Below are positions 27,042 through 35,963 of a stretch of DNA of 64,000 nt, piece after piece. The notes beneath the pieces are model-generated. The model did no database searches. It was not told the DNA's origin and saw only the letters and a list, made by a program, of their open reading frames with translations. The stretch spans positions 6,138,001-6,202,000 of the forward strand of contig NZ_CP087196.1 of NCBI RefSeq assembly GCF_024749285.1. The letters run 5' to 3'. Both the position numbers and the translations under genes were made by a program. How positions within the stretch are numbered: position 1 is the first letter of the stretch; every line of letters begins with the position of its first letter. This DNA is from Pseudomonas sp. B21-015 (GTDB lineage: Bacteria > Pseudomonadota > Gammaproteobacteria > Pseudomonadales > Pseudomonadaceae).

Positions 27042-28016
27042 ATGAATTTGCAGGACATGCCCTCACTGGCCCCGACTCAACTCGAGTTGCCGTTACCCAC
27101 CCGCACACCCGGTGAATCTTTCAAGGAGCCCGCCGCCGACGGCTTCCTCCTCGGCGGCTTCACCTGGCGGCATGTCCATCAAGACCCAACCCGTGCGGTG
27201 GTGATCATCAACGCCGCTACCTCAGTCCGCTGCCGGCATTACTCGCGCTTCGCCGATTACCTGTTCGCCAATGGCTTCGACGTGATCACTTATGACTACC
27301 GCGGCATCGGCGAGTCGCGTCCCGCATCGCTGAAAGGGCTTGAGGCCTCATGGTCCGACTGGGGCGCGCTGGATTTCGAGGCGATGCTGCAAAGGGCGCA
27401 ACGCGAGTTTGCGGAACAACCCGTCGATGTTGTCGGCCACAGCTTCGGCGGTTGCGCGGCCGGGCTGGGAGCCTCTGGGCATGTGATCCGACGCCTGGTG
27501 ACGGTGGGCGCGCAGTTCGCTTACTGGCGAGACTATGCCCCCGCCCATCGTTGGCGGATGTTTGCCAAGTGGCACGTGGCGATGCCGTTGATGACCATGA
27601 TTTACGGCTACTTCCCCGGCAAACGTCTGGGCTGGCTCGAAGACACGCCAGCGGGTGTCGTCCGCGACTGGAGCATGCCCGCCGCCCGATATGAGAAACG
27701 CCCCAGCGGTCGCGTCATCCACGCCAAAAGCGGCCAGCTGCCGTTCGGGAATGTCACTGCACAAACCCTGGCCATCAGCCTCAGCGACGATCCCTATGGC
27801 ACGATTGCGGCCATCGAACGCCTGCTCGACTACTTCACCGGCAGTACAAACACCCACCTGCGAATCGCCCCCGAAGACATCGGCGAAGAAGAAGTCGGAC
27901 ATTTCGCCTTTTTTCGCAGCGCATGCCAAGCCACACTATGGCCCATTGCATTGTCCTGGCTGCAAACCGGCGAGCTGGCCCCCGATACTCCCGGGCGGCG
28001 AGTGCCACGCAGTTGA
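27042..28016 (+). CDS. Alpha/beta hydrolase (serine aminopeptidase-like)
   Basis: A 324-residue soluble alpha/beta hydrolase. The nucleophile elbow is GHSFGG after VDVV; upstream are INAATSVRCRHYSRFADYL and VITYDYRGIGESRP, the oxyanion side typical of this group. A catalytic Asp may lie in SLSDDPYGT and a His in VGHFAFF. Substrate unknown. ATG 27042 gives a normal N-terminus; an earlier in-frame non-ATG start at 27015 is disregarded. Confidence 0.85.
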   Translation: MNLQDMPSLAPTQLELPLPTRTPGESFKEPAADGFLLGGFTWRHVHQDPTRAVVIINAATSVRCRHYSRFADYLFANGFDVITYDYRGIGESRPASLKGLEASWSDWGALDFEAMLQRAQREFAEQPVDVVGHSFGGCAAGLGASGHVIRRLVTVGAQFAYWRDYAPAHRWRMFAKWHVAMPLMTMIYGYFPGKRLGWLEDTPAGVVRDWSMPAARYEKRPSGRVIHAKSGQLPFGNVTAQTLAISLSDDPYGTIAAIERLLDYFTGSTNTHLRIAPEDIGEEEVGHFAFFRSACQATLWPIALSWLQTGELAPDTPGRRVPRS

Positions 28017-28053
28017 TTGATGCGCCCTCCCAACGAATTACGGAACGACGCCC

Positions 28054-28470
28054 ATGGCCTCCGCCAACAAGCAGAACAAACGCGCCTCCCGCGCCAAAGC
28101 CAAGGCCAAGCAGAACCGCACCCAGCGGGCCGCCGCACCGGTCGAGCTGGACCCGAACGACGATCGCATCGACTTCGAATCGGTGGACCTGACCGAGCTG
28201 TTCAAAAAAATGATCGACGCCGAAAAAACCAGCCAGCAAGCGATGTGCGCAACCTTCCTCGAAGACCCGCTGCTGGAACTGGTGTATGAGCAGGAAGGCG
28301 AAGAAGGCGCGATGGACTTCATCCTCGCGGCACTGATCGAATACCGCCAATGGTCCACCGAGACCGACGAAGCCGGCGCCCTGGCGTGGATCGAATCCCC
28401 GGCCTTCCAGGCTGATTACGTGGCGGCGTCCGACGCCATCGCGGCCCAAACCCAACAGAAAACCAACTGA
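28054..28470 (+). CDS. Small conserved protein, first of a tandem paralogous pair
   Basis: A 138-residue protein with a basic tail at the N-terminus (ASANKQNKRASRAKAKAKQ) and an acidic remainder with FKKMIDAEKTSQQAM, IEYRQWSTETDE and ALAWIESPAFQADY. The next gene has the same plan (ASLNKQQKRAKRAKAKAKQ; FSKMRDAEATSRNDM; IDYRMWADGMDRD; AQAWLTDPQF), so the two arose by duplication. The strongly basic N-terminus suggests nucleic-acid or ribosome binding, but no family function is known to me. Six bases separate the pair. Confidence 0.8.
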   Translation: MASANKQNKRASRAKAKAKQNRTQRAAAPVELDPNDDRIDFESVDLTELFKKMIDAEKTSQQAMCATFLEDPLLELVYEQEGEEGAMDFILAALIEYRQWSTETDEAGALAWIESPAFQADYVAASDAIAAQTQQKTN

Positions 28471-28476
28471 GCTCCC

Positions 28477-28929
28477 ATGGCATCCCTGAACAAGCAACAG
28501 AAACGCGCCAAACGCGCAAAGGCCAAAGCCAAGCAAATCAATATCCACGGCAGAAAACCCGCCGCACTGGACGATGATCTGGGCGAACCCGGCGAGCCGA
28601 TCCCGGAATACACCCTGGCGATGTTCAGCAAAATGCGGGACGCCGAAGCCACCAGCCGCAACGACATGCTGCTGACCCTGCTGTCGAACCTTGCCGGGAT
28701 CATCAGCGACCACCCAGAACTGCTGGACATGGAAAACGCCGACAACGAAGCCATGGCCGCCACGCACCTGGCCGCCGACATGCTGATCGACTACCGCATG
28801 TGGGCCGATGGCATGGACCGCGACGCCGCCCAGGCCTGGCTGACCGATCCGCAATTCATCACCGACTTTGGCGATGCGCTGGACAGCTATCGTCAGTCGC
28901 TGGATGCGCAGGAAGAAAAGAGCGAGTAA
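28477..28929 (+). CDS. Small conserved protein, second of a tandem paralogous pair
   Basis: A 150-residue paralogue of the preceding protein: the N-terminal 20 residues are almost the same basic segment, while the middle region is longer. It is helical and acidic beyond residue 25. A bidirectional terminator follows. Function unknown; the operon contains only these two genes and perhaps the upstream hydrolase (37 bases away). Confidence 0.8.
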   Translation: MASLNKQQKRAKRAKAKAKQINIHGRKPAALDDDLGEPGEPIPEYTLAMFSKMRDAEATSRNDMLLTLLSNLAGIISDHPELLDMENADNEAMAATHLAADMLIDYRMWADGMDRDAAQAWLTDPQFITDFGDALDSYRQSLDAQEEKSE

Positions 28930-28950
28930 ACACCCCCTTCAGAAACAAAA

Positions 28951-28982
28951 ACGGCCGCTTGTCATCACTGACAGCGGCCGTT
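28951..28982. terminator. Bidirectional terminator
   Basis: ACGGCCGCTTGTCA-TCAC-TGACAGCGGCCGT with AAAAA before and TTTT after, one mismatch in a 14-bp stem; serves the tandem pair and the convergent permease. Confidence 0.9.
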
Positions 28983-29001
28983 TTGCGTCACGCGGTATGA
29001 A

Positions 29002-30396
29002 TCAGTTCAGCACCACCGCGCCCACTTTCTGCAGCTTGCGACGGCGAGCCACAAACAACCCGGCAGCCACTACCAACACACTCAGCAAGCCAGTTGCGAG
29101 AATTTCCACGCGATGGGCGTCCTGGAACAGCATGATGGTCAGGGCCGCGACGATGAATACGATCACCGCATAGGTCAGGCCCGGGAACAGCCACATGCTG
29201 AAGGCGATTTTTTCACCGCGAGCCATACGCTGTTTGCGCATACGCAGCTGCGAAATCGCGATCACCAGGTACACCAGCAACGCGATGGCGCCGGAGCTGG
29301 CCAGCAGGAATTCGAATACAGCGGCCGGGGCCACGTAGTTGGCGAACACTGCAAGGAACGCAGCTGCGGTCGACAGCATCACGGCCCAGTAAGGTGTGCC
29401 GCTGCTGTTGGTGCGCTGGGAAACAGCCGGCGCATCGCCGCGTTTGCCCAACGAGAACATCATGCGCGAAGCGGTGTAGAGCGCCGAGTTCAAGCAGCTG
29501 GTTACCGCAACCAGAACCACGATATCGACGATCAGCTTGGCATTCGGGATGCCCATGCGCTCCAGCACAGTCTGGTAGGAACCGACGCTGGCAAGAATCG
29601 GGTCATTCCATGGCACCAAGGCCACAACGATGAAGATGGACACGAGGTAGAACAATCCAATCCGCCAGATGACCGAGTTGGTCGCCTTGGAAATCTGCTG
29701 GCCAGGGTTCTTCGATTCCGCGGCCGCGATGGTCACGATCTCGGTGCCCATGAAGGAAAACATGGTGGTCAGGATGGCACCCAACACCGCGCCCATGCCG
29801 TTTGGCAGGAAGCCTTGAGTGTCAAACAGGTGCGACACGCCGCTGACCTGGCTGGTTGGCAGCAAGCCAAAGATCGCCAGAATGCCAAGACCGATAAAGC
29901 CGATGATCGCCACGACTTTGACCAGGGCGAACCAGAACTCGAACTCTCCATAGTTCTTCACGCTGAACAGGTTGGTCACCGTTAGCAGCAACGTGATGAC
30001 CAAGGTGAAAGCCCAGATCGCCACATTCGGGAACCAGGCATGCAGAATAGTCGCGGCGGCGTTAGCCTCCAGCGGAATGACCAAAACCCAGAACCACCAG
30101 TAAAGCCAGCCGATGGTGAAACCGGCCCAGTGACCGATCGCGCGATCGGCGTACGTCGAGAAGGAGCCGGTGTCTGGCGATGCAACAGCCATCTCGCCGA
30201 GCATTCGCATGACCAGAACTACCAAAGCACCGGCGGCGGCGTAGGCCAACAGCACAGCCGGGCCTGCAGCAGCGATGGCATGACCGGAGCCAACGAACAG
30301 CCCGGCGCCGATAACCCCGGCGATCGACAGCATGGTCACATGACGCGGTTTGAGCCCCTGTTCGAGGCCATTGGAGGAGCTTTGGCTACTACTCAT
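29002..30396 (-). CDS. APC-family amino-acid permease (GabP-like)
   Basis: A 464-residue inner-membrane permease with 12 hydrophobic segments. It shows the amino-acid-permease signature near the N-terminus (LKPRHVTMLSIAGVIGAGLFVGSG), then GSFSTYADRAIGHWAGFTIGW and FSFMGTEIVTIAAAESKNPG, features shared with the GABA permease GabP. ATG 30396 (MSSSQSSSNG) is chosen; a longer in-frame extension would cross the sigma-54 promoter. That promoter and a candidate NtrC site upstream point to nitrogen-limitation control, so uptake of GABA or a related amino acid as a nitrogen source is likely. Confidence 0.85.
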   Translation of the reverse strand: MSSSQSSSNGLEQGLKPRHVTMLSIAGVIGAGLFVGSGHAIAAAGPAVLLAYAAAGALVVLVMRMLGEMAVASPDTGSFSTYADRAIGHWAGFTIGWLYWWFWVLVIPLEANAAATILHAWFPNVAIWAFTLVITLLLTVTNLFSVKNYGEFEFWFALVKVVAIIGFIGLGILAIFGLLPTSQVSGVSHLFDTQGFLPNGMGAVLGAILTTMFSFMGTEIVTIAAAESKNPGQQISKATNSVIWRIGLFYLVSIFIVVALVPWNDPILASVGSYQTVLERMGIPNAKLIVDIVVLVAVTSCLNSALYTASRMMFSLGKRGDAPAVSQRTNSSGTPYWAVMLSTAAAFLAVFANYVAPAAVFEFLLASSGAIALLVYLVIAISQLRMRKQRMARGEKIAFSMWLFPGLTYAVIVFIVAALTIMLFQDAHRVEILATGLLSVLVVAAGLFVARRRKLQKVGAVVLN

Positions 30397-30486
30397 TAAG
30401 ACTACCTTTGCAAGGAAAGCGATGACGTCGGCCCGGTCTGACATTCCTTCTCGTAAAAAGAATCCAACAGGGCGTTTCTTATTCTG

Positions 30487-30505
30487 CACGCAATAATTGC
30501 GCCAA
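30487..30505 (-). promoter_or_regulatory. Sigma-54 promoter of the GabP-like permease
   Basis: On the minus strand TTTGGCGCAATTATTGCGT has TGGCGC-N5-TTGC, GG and GC exactly 10 bases apart (30503-30502 and 30491-30490), one base from consensus. The start site would be near 30478, 80 bases before the ATG. Confidence 0.75.
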
Positions 30506-30656
30506 AATGTTTCATTCGCCCGGAAAACGGGGCCTGCGCATTGATCGAGCAGCCTTCGCAAGTCATTGAGATTAATGGCATTTCGCCAGAGCGTTACCCT
30601 GCCACCCACCTTAAGAACGAATCAGCACACCGGAAACACACCAAAAAATGCAGACA

Positions 30657-30673
30657 CGCACAATAAAAGTGCA
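30657..30673. promoter_or_regulatory. Candidate NtrC-binding site for the permease promoter
   Basis: CGCACAATAAAAGTGCA keeps the dyad core GCAC-N7-GTGC of NtrC sites, about 185 bp upstream of the predicted start site. Confidence 0.45.
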
Positions 30674-30743
30674 GATCAGGAACGTTTGGCCGGTTAGCGC
30701 TTCCAACACCCCGCCAAAGCTGGCAACATCGCGCCTTTTTTTA

Positions 30744-30756
30744 CGCGACAGTCGCG
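30744..30756. other. CGCGACAGTCGCG palindrome
   Basis: A perfect 6-bp dyad around a single A in the divergent region between the permease and the ABC operon; a GCGACAG half recurs at 30795. It could be an operator; no regulator is assigned. Confidence 0.3.
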
Positions 30757-30948
30757 CCAAAGCTTGTTCAAACGGCTGTTCGGTTGTTGATGGGGCGACA
30801 GTCTGCTGTACCGATGCGACAACCTGCCACAGGCCATCCGTTTACTGTCCGTAGCGCTGTTGGCTGCCATCCGAACGCTATGCTAGCTTGGCCGCCTCGC
30901 CAGGAAGGCCGCCAACAGCAGGAGCGCAACACACTATGAGGAACGCAC

Positions 30949-31722
30949 ATGGCCGAGGCCACGCCCGCGCTTGAAATCCGCAACTTGCACAAACGCTACG
31001 GACAGCTTGAGGTGCTCAAAGGCATCTCGTTGACCGCCCGCGACGGCGACGTGATCTCGATCCTGGGTTCCTCCGGTTCCGGCAAGTCCACGTTCCTGCG
31101 TTGCATCAACCTGTTGGAAAACCCGCATCAGGGTCAGATCCTGGTGGCCGGCGAAGAACTCAAACTCAAAGCCGCCAAGAATGGCGAACTGGTCGCTGCC
31201 GACGGCAAACAGATCAATCGCCTGCGCAGCGAGATCGGTTTTGTATTTCAAAACTTTAATCTCTGGCCGCACATGAGCGTGCTCGACAACATCATCGAAG
31301 CTCCGCGCCGCGTGCTCGGCCAGAGCAAGGCCGAAGCCATTGAAGTTGCCGAAGCCCTGCTGGCCAAGGTCGGCATCGCTGACAAGCGCCACGCCTACCC
31401 CGCGCAACTCTCCGGCGGCCAACAGCAGCGCGCGGCCATCGCCCGCACCCTGGCGATGCAGCCCAAGGTGATCCTGTTCGACGAGCCCACCTCCGCCCTT
31501 GACCCGGAAATGGTTCAGGAAGTACTTAATGTCATCCGCGCATTGGCCGAAGAAGGCCGCACCATGCTGCTCGTGACCCATGAAATGGGCTTCGCCCGTC
31601 AGGTTTCCAGCGAAGTGGTGTTCCTCCACCAGGGCCTGGTAGAAGAACAAGGATCGCCGCAGCAGGTGTTTGAAAACCCGCTTTCTGCGCGCTGCAAACA
31701 ATTCATGTCCAGCAACCGCTAA
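30949..31722 (+). CDS. Polar amino-acid ABC transporter ATP-binding protein
   Basis: A 257-residue ATPase of the HisP/AotP group: Walker [11 protein letters not shown], signature [12 protein letters not shown], Walker [14 protein letters not shown], and switch His in [10 protein letters not shown]. It has the HisP-type insert between Walker A and Q-loop ([20 protein letters not shown]). GAGGAAC precedes ATG 30949. First gene of a four-gene importer operon (ATPase, binding protein, two permeases). Confidence 0.95.
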   Translation: MAEATPALEIRNLHKRYGQLEVLKGISLTARDGDVISILGSSGSGKSTFLRCINLLENPHQGQILVAGEELKLKAAKNGELVAADGKQINRLRSEIGFVFQNFNLWPHMSVLDNIIEAPRRVLGQSKAEAIEVAEALLAKVGIADKRHAYPAQLSGGQQQRAAIARTLAMQPKVILFDEPTSALDPEMVQEVLNVIRALAEEGRTMLLVTHEMGFARQVSSEVVFLHQGLVEEQGSPQQVFENPLSARCKQFMSSNR

Positions 31723-31735
31723 CGGAGCTACCCGC

Positions 31736-32482
31736 ATGCAGAACTACAAAAAAATCTTCCTGGCCGCTGCTGTCACCCTGGCCTTCAGCGCCGGCGCCGT
31801 CGCCGAGACCTTGAAGATGGGCATCGAAGCGGCCTACCCGCCGTTCAACAACAAAGATGCCAGTGGCAATGTCGTCGGCTTCGACAAAGATATCGGCGAT
31901 GCCCTGTGCGCCAAGATGAAAGTCGAGTGCAGCGTGGTTACGTCCGACTGGGACGGCATCATCCCGGCGCTGAACGCCAAGAAGTTCGACTTCCTGATCT
32001 CCTCGATGTCGATCACCGACGAGCGCAAGCAAGCGGTGGACTTCACCGCACCGTACTACTCCAACAAGCTGCAGTTCATCGCGCCGAAAAACGTCGACTT
32101 CAAAACCGACAAGGCTTCGTTGCAAGGCAAGGTGATCGGCGCCCAACGCGCGACCCTGGCCGGCACCTGGCTGGAAGACAACATGGAAGGCGTTGAAGTC
32201 AAACTCTACGACACCCAGGAAAACGCCTACCTGGACCTGACTTCAGGTCGTCTGGACGGCATCCTGGCCGACAAGTACGTCAACTATGAGTGGCTGAAAA
32301 GCGACGCCGGCCGGGCTTACGAATTCAAGGGCGACCCGGTGGAAGAAAGCGACAAGATCGGTATCGCCGTTCGCAAGAACGACCCTATCCGCGAGAAGCT
32401 GGACGCTGCGCTAAAAGAAATCGTCGCTGACGGCACCTACAAAAAGATCAACGACAAGTACTTCCCGTTCAGCATCTATTGA
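31736..32482 (+). CDS. Basic amino-acid-type periplasmic binding protein
   Basis: A 248-residue binding protein of the ArgT/HisJ/AotJ group. A signal peptide (IFLAAAVTLAFSAGAVA) is followed by LKMGIEAAYPPFNNKDASG, GFDKDIGDALCAKMKVEC with two Cys near those that form the HisJ disulphide, and SSMSITDERKQAVDFTAPYY. Ligand is likely arginine, ornithine, lysine or histidine. A strong hairpin follows the gene, probably keeping its mRNA level above that of the permeases. Confidence 0.93.
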   Translation: MQNYKKIFLAAAVTLAFSAGAVAETLKMGIEAAYPPFNNKDASGNVVGFDKDIGDALCAKMKVECSVVTSDWDGIIPALNAKKFDFLISSMSITDERKQAVDFTAPYYSNKLQFIAPKNVDFKTDKASLQGKVIGAQRATLAGTWLEDNMEGVEVKLYDTQENAYLDLTSGRLDGILADKYVNYEWLKSDAGRAYEFKGDPVEESDKIGIAVRKNDPIREKLDAALKEIVADGTYKKINDKYFPFSIY

Positions 32483-32499
32483 TTCTGACCTGCCTGACC

Positions 32500-32521
32500 G
32501 GCGCCGTTCGCTGACGGCGCC
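32500..32521 (+). other. Intercistronic hairpin between binding-protein and permease genes
   Basis: GGCGCCGT-TCGCTG-ACGGCGCC is a perfect 8-bp stem without a T-run. Such structures often stabilise the upstream message of ABC operons. Confidence 0.75.
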
Positions 32522-32560
32522 AGTCCTTGGCATTGCCTGCCGCGATTTGAAAAGAAATCC

Positions 32561-33256
32561 ATGATTATCGATCTCTACGGATTCGGCCCGGCGCTCGCCG
32601 CTGGTGCGCTGATGACTGTGAAACTGGCACTCTCGGCCTTGTGCCTGGGGCTGGTGCTCGGTCTGCTCGGCGCCTTGGCCAAGACTTCCCCGTACAAGCC
32701 GTTGCAATGGCTTGGCGGCACTTATTCAACGCTGGTTCGCGGTATCCCGGAATTGCTCTGGGTGCTGTTGATCTACTTCGGCACAGTCAACCTGATGCGT
32801 GCGCTGGGTGAGTTCTTCGGCAATCCCGACCTCGAACTCAACGCCTTCGCCGCCGGCGTGATTGCGCTGGGGCTGTGCTTCGGCGCCTACGCCACAGAAG
32901 TGTTTCGCGGTGCGATTCTGGCGATCCCCAAAGGTCATCGTGAAGCCGGCGTGGCCTTGGGTCTGTCGAAATTTCGCATCTTCACCCGGTTGATCATGCC
33001 GCAGATGTGGCGCATCGCCCTGCCCGGCTTGGGCAACCTGTTCATGATTCTGATGAAAGACACCGCGCTGGTGTCGGTCATCGGCCTGGAAGAAATCATG
33101 CGTCACGCGCAAATCGGCGTGACCGTGTCCAAGCAACCGTTCACCTTCTATATGGTGGCCGCCTTCATGTACCTGGGCCTGACCATTCTGGCCATGACCG
33201 GCATGCACTTTATGGAGCGACGCGCCGCTCGCGGCTTCGCAAGGAGCACCCAATGA
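32561..33256 (+). CDS. Amino-acid ABC transporter permease (HisQ/AotQ-like)
   Basis: A 231-residue permease with about five membrane segments and the EAA loop EVFRGAILAIPKGHREAGVALGLSKF. N-terminus FGPALAAGALMTVKLALSALCLGLVLGLLGALAKTS is typical of the HisQ side. It overlaps the next permease gene by 4 bases. Confidence 0.94.
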   Translation: MIIDLYGFGPALAAGALMTVKLALSALCLGLVLGLLGALAKTSPYKPLQWLGGTYSTLVRGIPELLWVLLIYFGTVNLMRALGEFFGNPDLELNAFAAGVIALGLCFGAYATEVFRGAILAIPKGHREAGVALGLSKFRIFTRLIMPQMWRIALPGLGNLFMILMKDTALVSVIGLEEIMRHAQIGVTVSKQPFTFYMVAAFMYLGLTILAMTGMHFMERRAARGFARSTQ

Positions 33257-33942
33257 ACTGGGAAGTCATCATCAAGTGGCTGCCGAAACTGGCTCAGGGC
33301 GCGACGCTGACCCTGGAACTGGTGGCCATCGCCGTGATCGCCGGGTTGCTGCTGGCAATTCCGCTGGGCATCGCTCGCTCGTCGCGACTCTGGTACGTGC
33401 GAGCATTCCCCTACGGCTACATCTTCTTTTTCCGTGGCACGCCGTTGCTGGTTCAGCTGTTCCTGGTCTATTACGGCCTGGCGCAGTTCGACGCGGTGCG
33501 AAACAGCTCGATGTGGCCGTACCTGCGCGATCCGTTCTGGTGCGCCACCGCGACCATGACCCTGCACACCGCAGCCTACATCGCCGAGATCCTGCGCGGC
33601 GCGATCCAGGCGATTCCACCGGGCGAGATCGAAGCGGCCCGAGCGCTGGGCATGTCCAGGGCTAAAGCGCTGTTCTACATCATGCTGCCCCGTGCTGCGC
33701 GCATCGGCCTGCCGGCGTACAGCAACGAAGTGATCCTGATGCTCAAGGCCAGCGCCCTGGCCAGCACCGTGACCCTGCTGGAACTGACCGGCATGGCCCG
33801 CACCATCATTGCCCGCACCTACCTGCCGGTGGAGATTTTCTTCGCCGCGGGCATGTTCTATCTGTTGATGGCTTACGTGCTGGTACGCGGCTTCAAGCTG
33901 CTGGAACGCTGGCTGCGCGTCGATGCCTGCCAAGGGCGTTGA
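33253..33942 (+). CDS. Amino-acid ABC transporter permease (HisM/AotM-like)
   Basis: A 229-residue permease with five membrane segments, starting MNWEVIIKWLPKLAQGATLTL, and EAA loop AEILRGAIQAIPPGEIEAARALGMSR. FFFRGTPLLVQLFLVYYGL is the conserved HisM-type segment. AAGGAG precedes ATG 33253. Its end overlaps the following methyltransferase gene by 20 bases. Confidence 0.94.
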   Translation: MNWEVIIKWLPKLAQGATLTLELVAIAVIAGLLLAIPLGIARSSRLWYVRAFPYGYIFFFRGTPLLVQLFLVYYGLAQFDAVRNSSMWPYLRDPFWCATATMTLHTAAYIAEILRGAIQAIPPGEIEAARALGMSRAKALFYIMLPRAARIGLPAYSNEVILMLKASALASTVTLLELTGMARTIIARTYLPVEIFFAAGMFYLLMAYVLVRGFKLLERWLRVDACQGR

Positions 33943-35155
33943 TGCCTCCTACGTGCTGACGGGCGAGGCCCTGCCCGCCCGTTTCACTGCGCTGGATGCT
34001 TTTCTGACCGAGCATCAGGCGCTGTGGAAACCCCGACCGTTTACTCATCTGCAATTGCCCTGGGAAGCGTCCTACCCGGAATTGGCTCAATGGCTACGCG
34101 GGCGGTCGCTGGAGGATGCGGAAAACAGTCATAACCAACCGTGTTTGCTCGATGCGCCGGAGCCGTTTGCTTCATTGGCGGCGATGTCTCTTGAGCTGAG
34201 CGCAGTGGCTGAATTGCCGGCTCATGCACTCGAAGCGGCGGGCCATCGGTTGAATGTCGATGTACCAGGGCGCAAATGGCAGCAAATTGAAGCGTTTTCC
34301 GCTTGTTTGCAGTTTGCTCACGCGCCGACACATTGGCTGGATTGGTGTTCGGGCAAAGGCCATTTGGGGCGACGCCTGCTGCAAGCCGGGCAACAACTGA
34401 CCTGCCTGGAATACGACCCGGCGCTGGTCGCCAGCGGCCAGGCACTCAGCCAGCGTCATCAGTTGCATGCACTGCATGTCGAGCAGGATGTACTCGCGCC
34501 TGGCGCAGCCTCTTTATTGAACGCCAATCACACGCCGGTCGCGCTGCACGCCTGCGGTGATCTGCATGTGCGGCTGATCCAGCTCGCCAGCGCCGTCGGT
34601 TGCAAACAACTGGCCATCGCACCGTGCTGCTACAACCGGATCAGTCTGAACACCTATCAGCCGCTTTCCGGTGCGGCTGAGCGCTCCGACCTACACCTTT
34701 CCCTCGATGATCTTGCGCTGCCAATGAGCGAAACCGTCACCGCCGGCGCTCGTGTCCGACGCCAGCGCGACACCTCCATGGCCCGGCGCCTGGCGTTCGA
34801 CCTGCTGCAACGGCAACTGCGTGGCGTCGACGAATACCTGCCGACCCCTTCCCTGCCCAGCGCCTGGCTGGACAAACCTTTCGCCGATTACTGCTGCGAT
34901 CTGGCCGCACTCAAAGACTTATCCACAGTCGGCACGCCAGATTGGGCCTCGCTGGAAGCCGCCGGGTGGCAGCGATTGGCCGAAGTACGCAATCTGGAGC
35001 TGCTGCGAGGCCTTTTCCGACGGCCGCTGGAGCTGTGGCTGGTACTTGATCGAGCACTTTTCCTCATTCAGCAGGGTTACACCGTTCGTCTCGGCACCTT
35101 CTGTGAAACTCCACTCACGCCGCGCAATTTCCTACTCCTTGCAGAACGTCCTTAA
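33923..35155 (+). CDS. SAM-dependent methyltransferase-domain protein, substrate unknown
   Basis: A 410-residue protein. The N-terminal third is unrecognised; the central Rossmann domain has motif I as HWLDWCSGKGHLGRRLLQAG, motif II LTCLEYDPALV, and VALHACGDLHVRLIQLA followed by IAPCCYNRIS. The ALHACGDL/PCCY pattern resembles the methyltransferase-25-like group (Methyltransf_32). The start codon lies 20 bases inside the upstream permease gene, indicating coupling with the transporter operon, though no functional link is obvious. Confidence 0.78.
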   Translation: MPAKGVDASYVLTGEALPARFTALDAFLTEHQALWKPRPFTHLQLPWEASYPELAQWLRGRSLEDAENSHNQPCLLDAPEPFASLAAMSLELSAVAELPAHALEAAGHRLNVDVPGRKWQQIEAFSACLQFAHAPTHWLDWCSGKGHLGRRLLQAGQQLTCLEYDPALVASGQALSQRHQLHALHVEQDVLAPGAASLLNANHTPVALHACGDLHVRLIQLASAVGCKQLAIAPCCYNRISLNTYQPLSGAAERSDLHLSLDDLALPMSETVTAGARVRRQRDTSMARRLAFDLLQRQLRGVDEYLPTPSLPSAWLDKPFADYCCDLAALKDLSTVGTPDWASLEAAGWQRLAEVRNLELLRGLFRRPLELWLVLDRALFLIQQGYTVRLGTFCETPLTPRNFLLLAERP

Positions 35156-35426
35156 ACAGCCACGACCTGTGGATAACTCTGTTGATGGAATTATCATGGA
35201 TCCAATATCCACGCTGTTTTATGCCCTAAACACTGCTGGTCATTTTTTGTTCACACAAATAAAAAACCCGCAAAACAGGCATTTGCGGACAAATGAGAAC
35301 GAGTCTACAAAATCGTAATGAACAGGTAGTCGCCCCTAGTCCATTGTGCATAAGCATTTCATCAAAACGACATAACCGCCGAATACCGGACACCCATAGC
35401 GGAAAATTGCGCCTTGTAGTGCGGCT

Positions 35427-35603
35427 ATGAAAAAGAAAAATCTGACCAACAGGATCCGTGCAACCTGGACGACTTCCAGCTCTGCAAAGGCCACAACTTC
35501 AGCCACCCCATTACCAACACCCGAAAAACACCTCGCCACCGCCCTGCAACGCGCCGAACAAGCAGAAACGCAACTGCGAGCCATGCAAAACAGCCGAGCC
35601 TGA
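35427..35603 (+). CDS. Possible small protein (58 residues)
   Basis: A short frame with a basic start (MKKKNLTNRIRATWTT), a Ser/Thr/Ala/Pro-rich centre and a helical end (HLATALQRAEQAETQLRAMQ). It stands in the 570-base gap between the methyltransferase and tRNA-Thr. The composition is protein-like and the helix is amphipathic, but there is no clear ribosome-binding site and no family is recognised. Confidence 0.4.
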   Translation: MKKKNLTNRIRATWTTSSSAKATTSATPLPTPEKHLATALQRAEQAETQLRAMQNSRA

Positions 35604-35681
35604 CGCACCGCTCAGAAACTCAAGAAAGTGCTGGTTCGCGCCAGACCAAACGCCTGCGCAAAAATAGTCTGAATTCAGGGG

Positions 35682-35709
35682 TTTACAGAACCAACCCAAT
35701 CGCTATAAT
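35682..35709 (+). promoter_or_regulatory. Promoter of tRNA-Thr
   Basis: TTTACA (35682-35687), 16-base spacer, TATAAT (35704-35709); tRNA begins 14 bases later. Confidence 0.75.
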
Positions 35710-35722
35710 CGTCGCCCAACAC

Positions 35723-35798
<76 letters not shown>

Positions 35799-35842
35799 CA
35801 TTAGGCTCCATTGCATTCTACTGAATGCTCTGGAAGCCCCGA

Positions 35843-35868
35843 AAACCCGCCCTTTGGCGGGTTTTTTT
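35843..35868 (+). terminator. Terminator after tRNA-Thr, brought by the island
   Basis: AAACCCGCC-CTTT-GGCGGGTTTTTTT: it replaces the original tRNA-Thr terminator, which appears to have been displaced to 46343 and 47322. Confidence 0.88.
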
Positions 35869-35963
35869 CGTTCCAGGACCCTCTGTCGGGATCCAACAAA
35901 ATCCCCCTTCCCCGAGGGTATGTTAGGGGTACTGCGATTTCCCGGTCAGGAGCGCGTACCCCT

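Noticed and set aside
35336..35608. Minus-strand 90-codon frame before tRNA-Thr
   Set aside because: Cys/Phe/Val-rich, no family, no start signal; the opposite strand has a more protein-like short frame.
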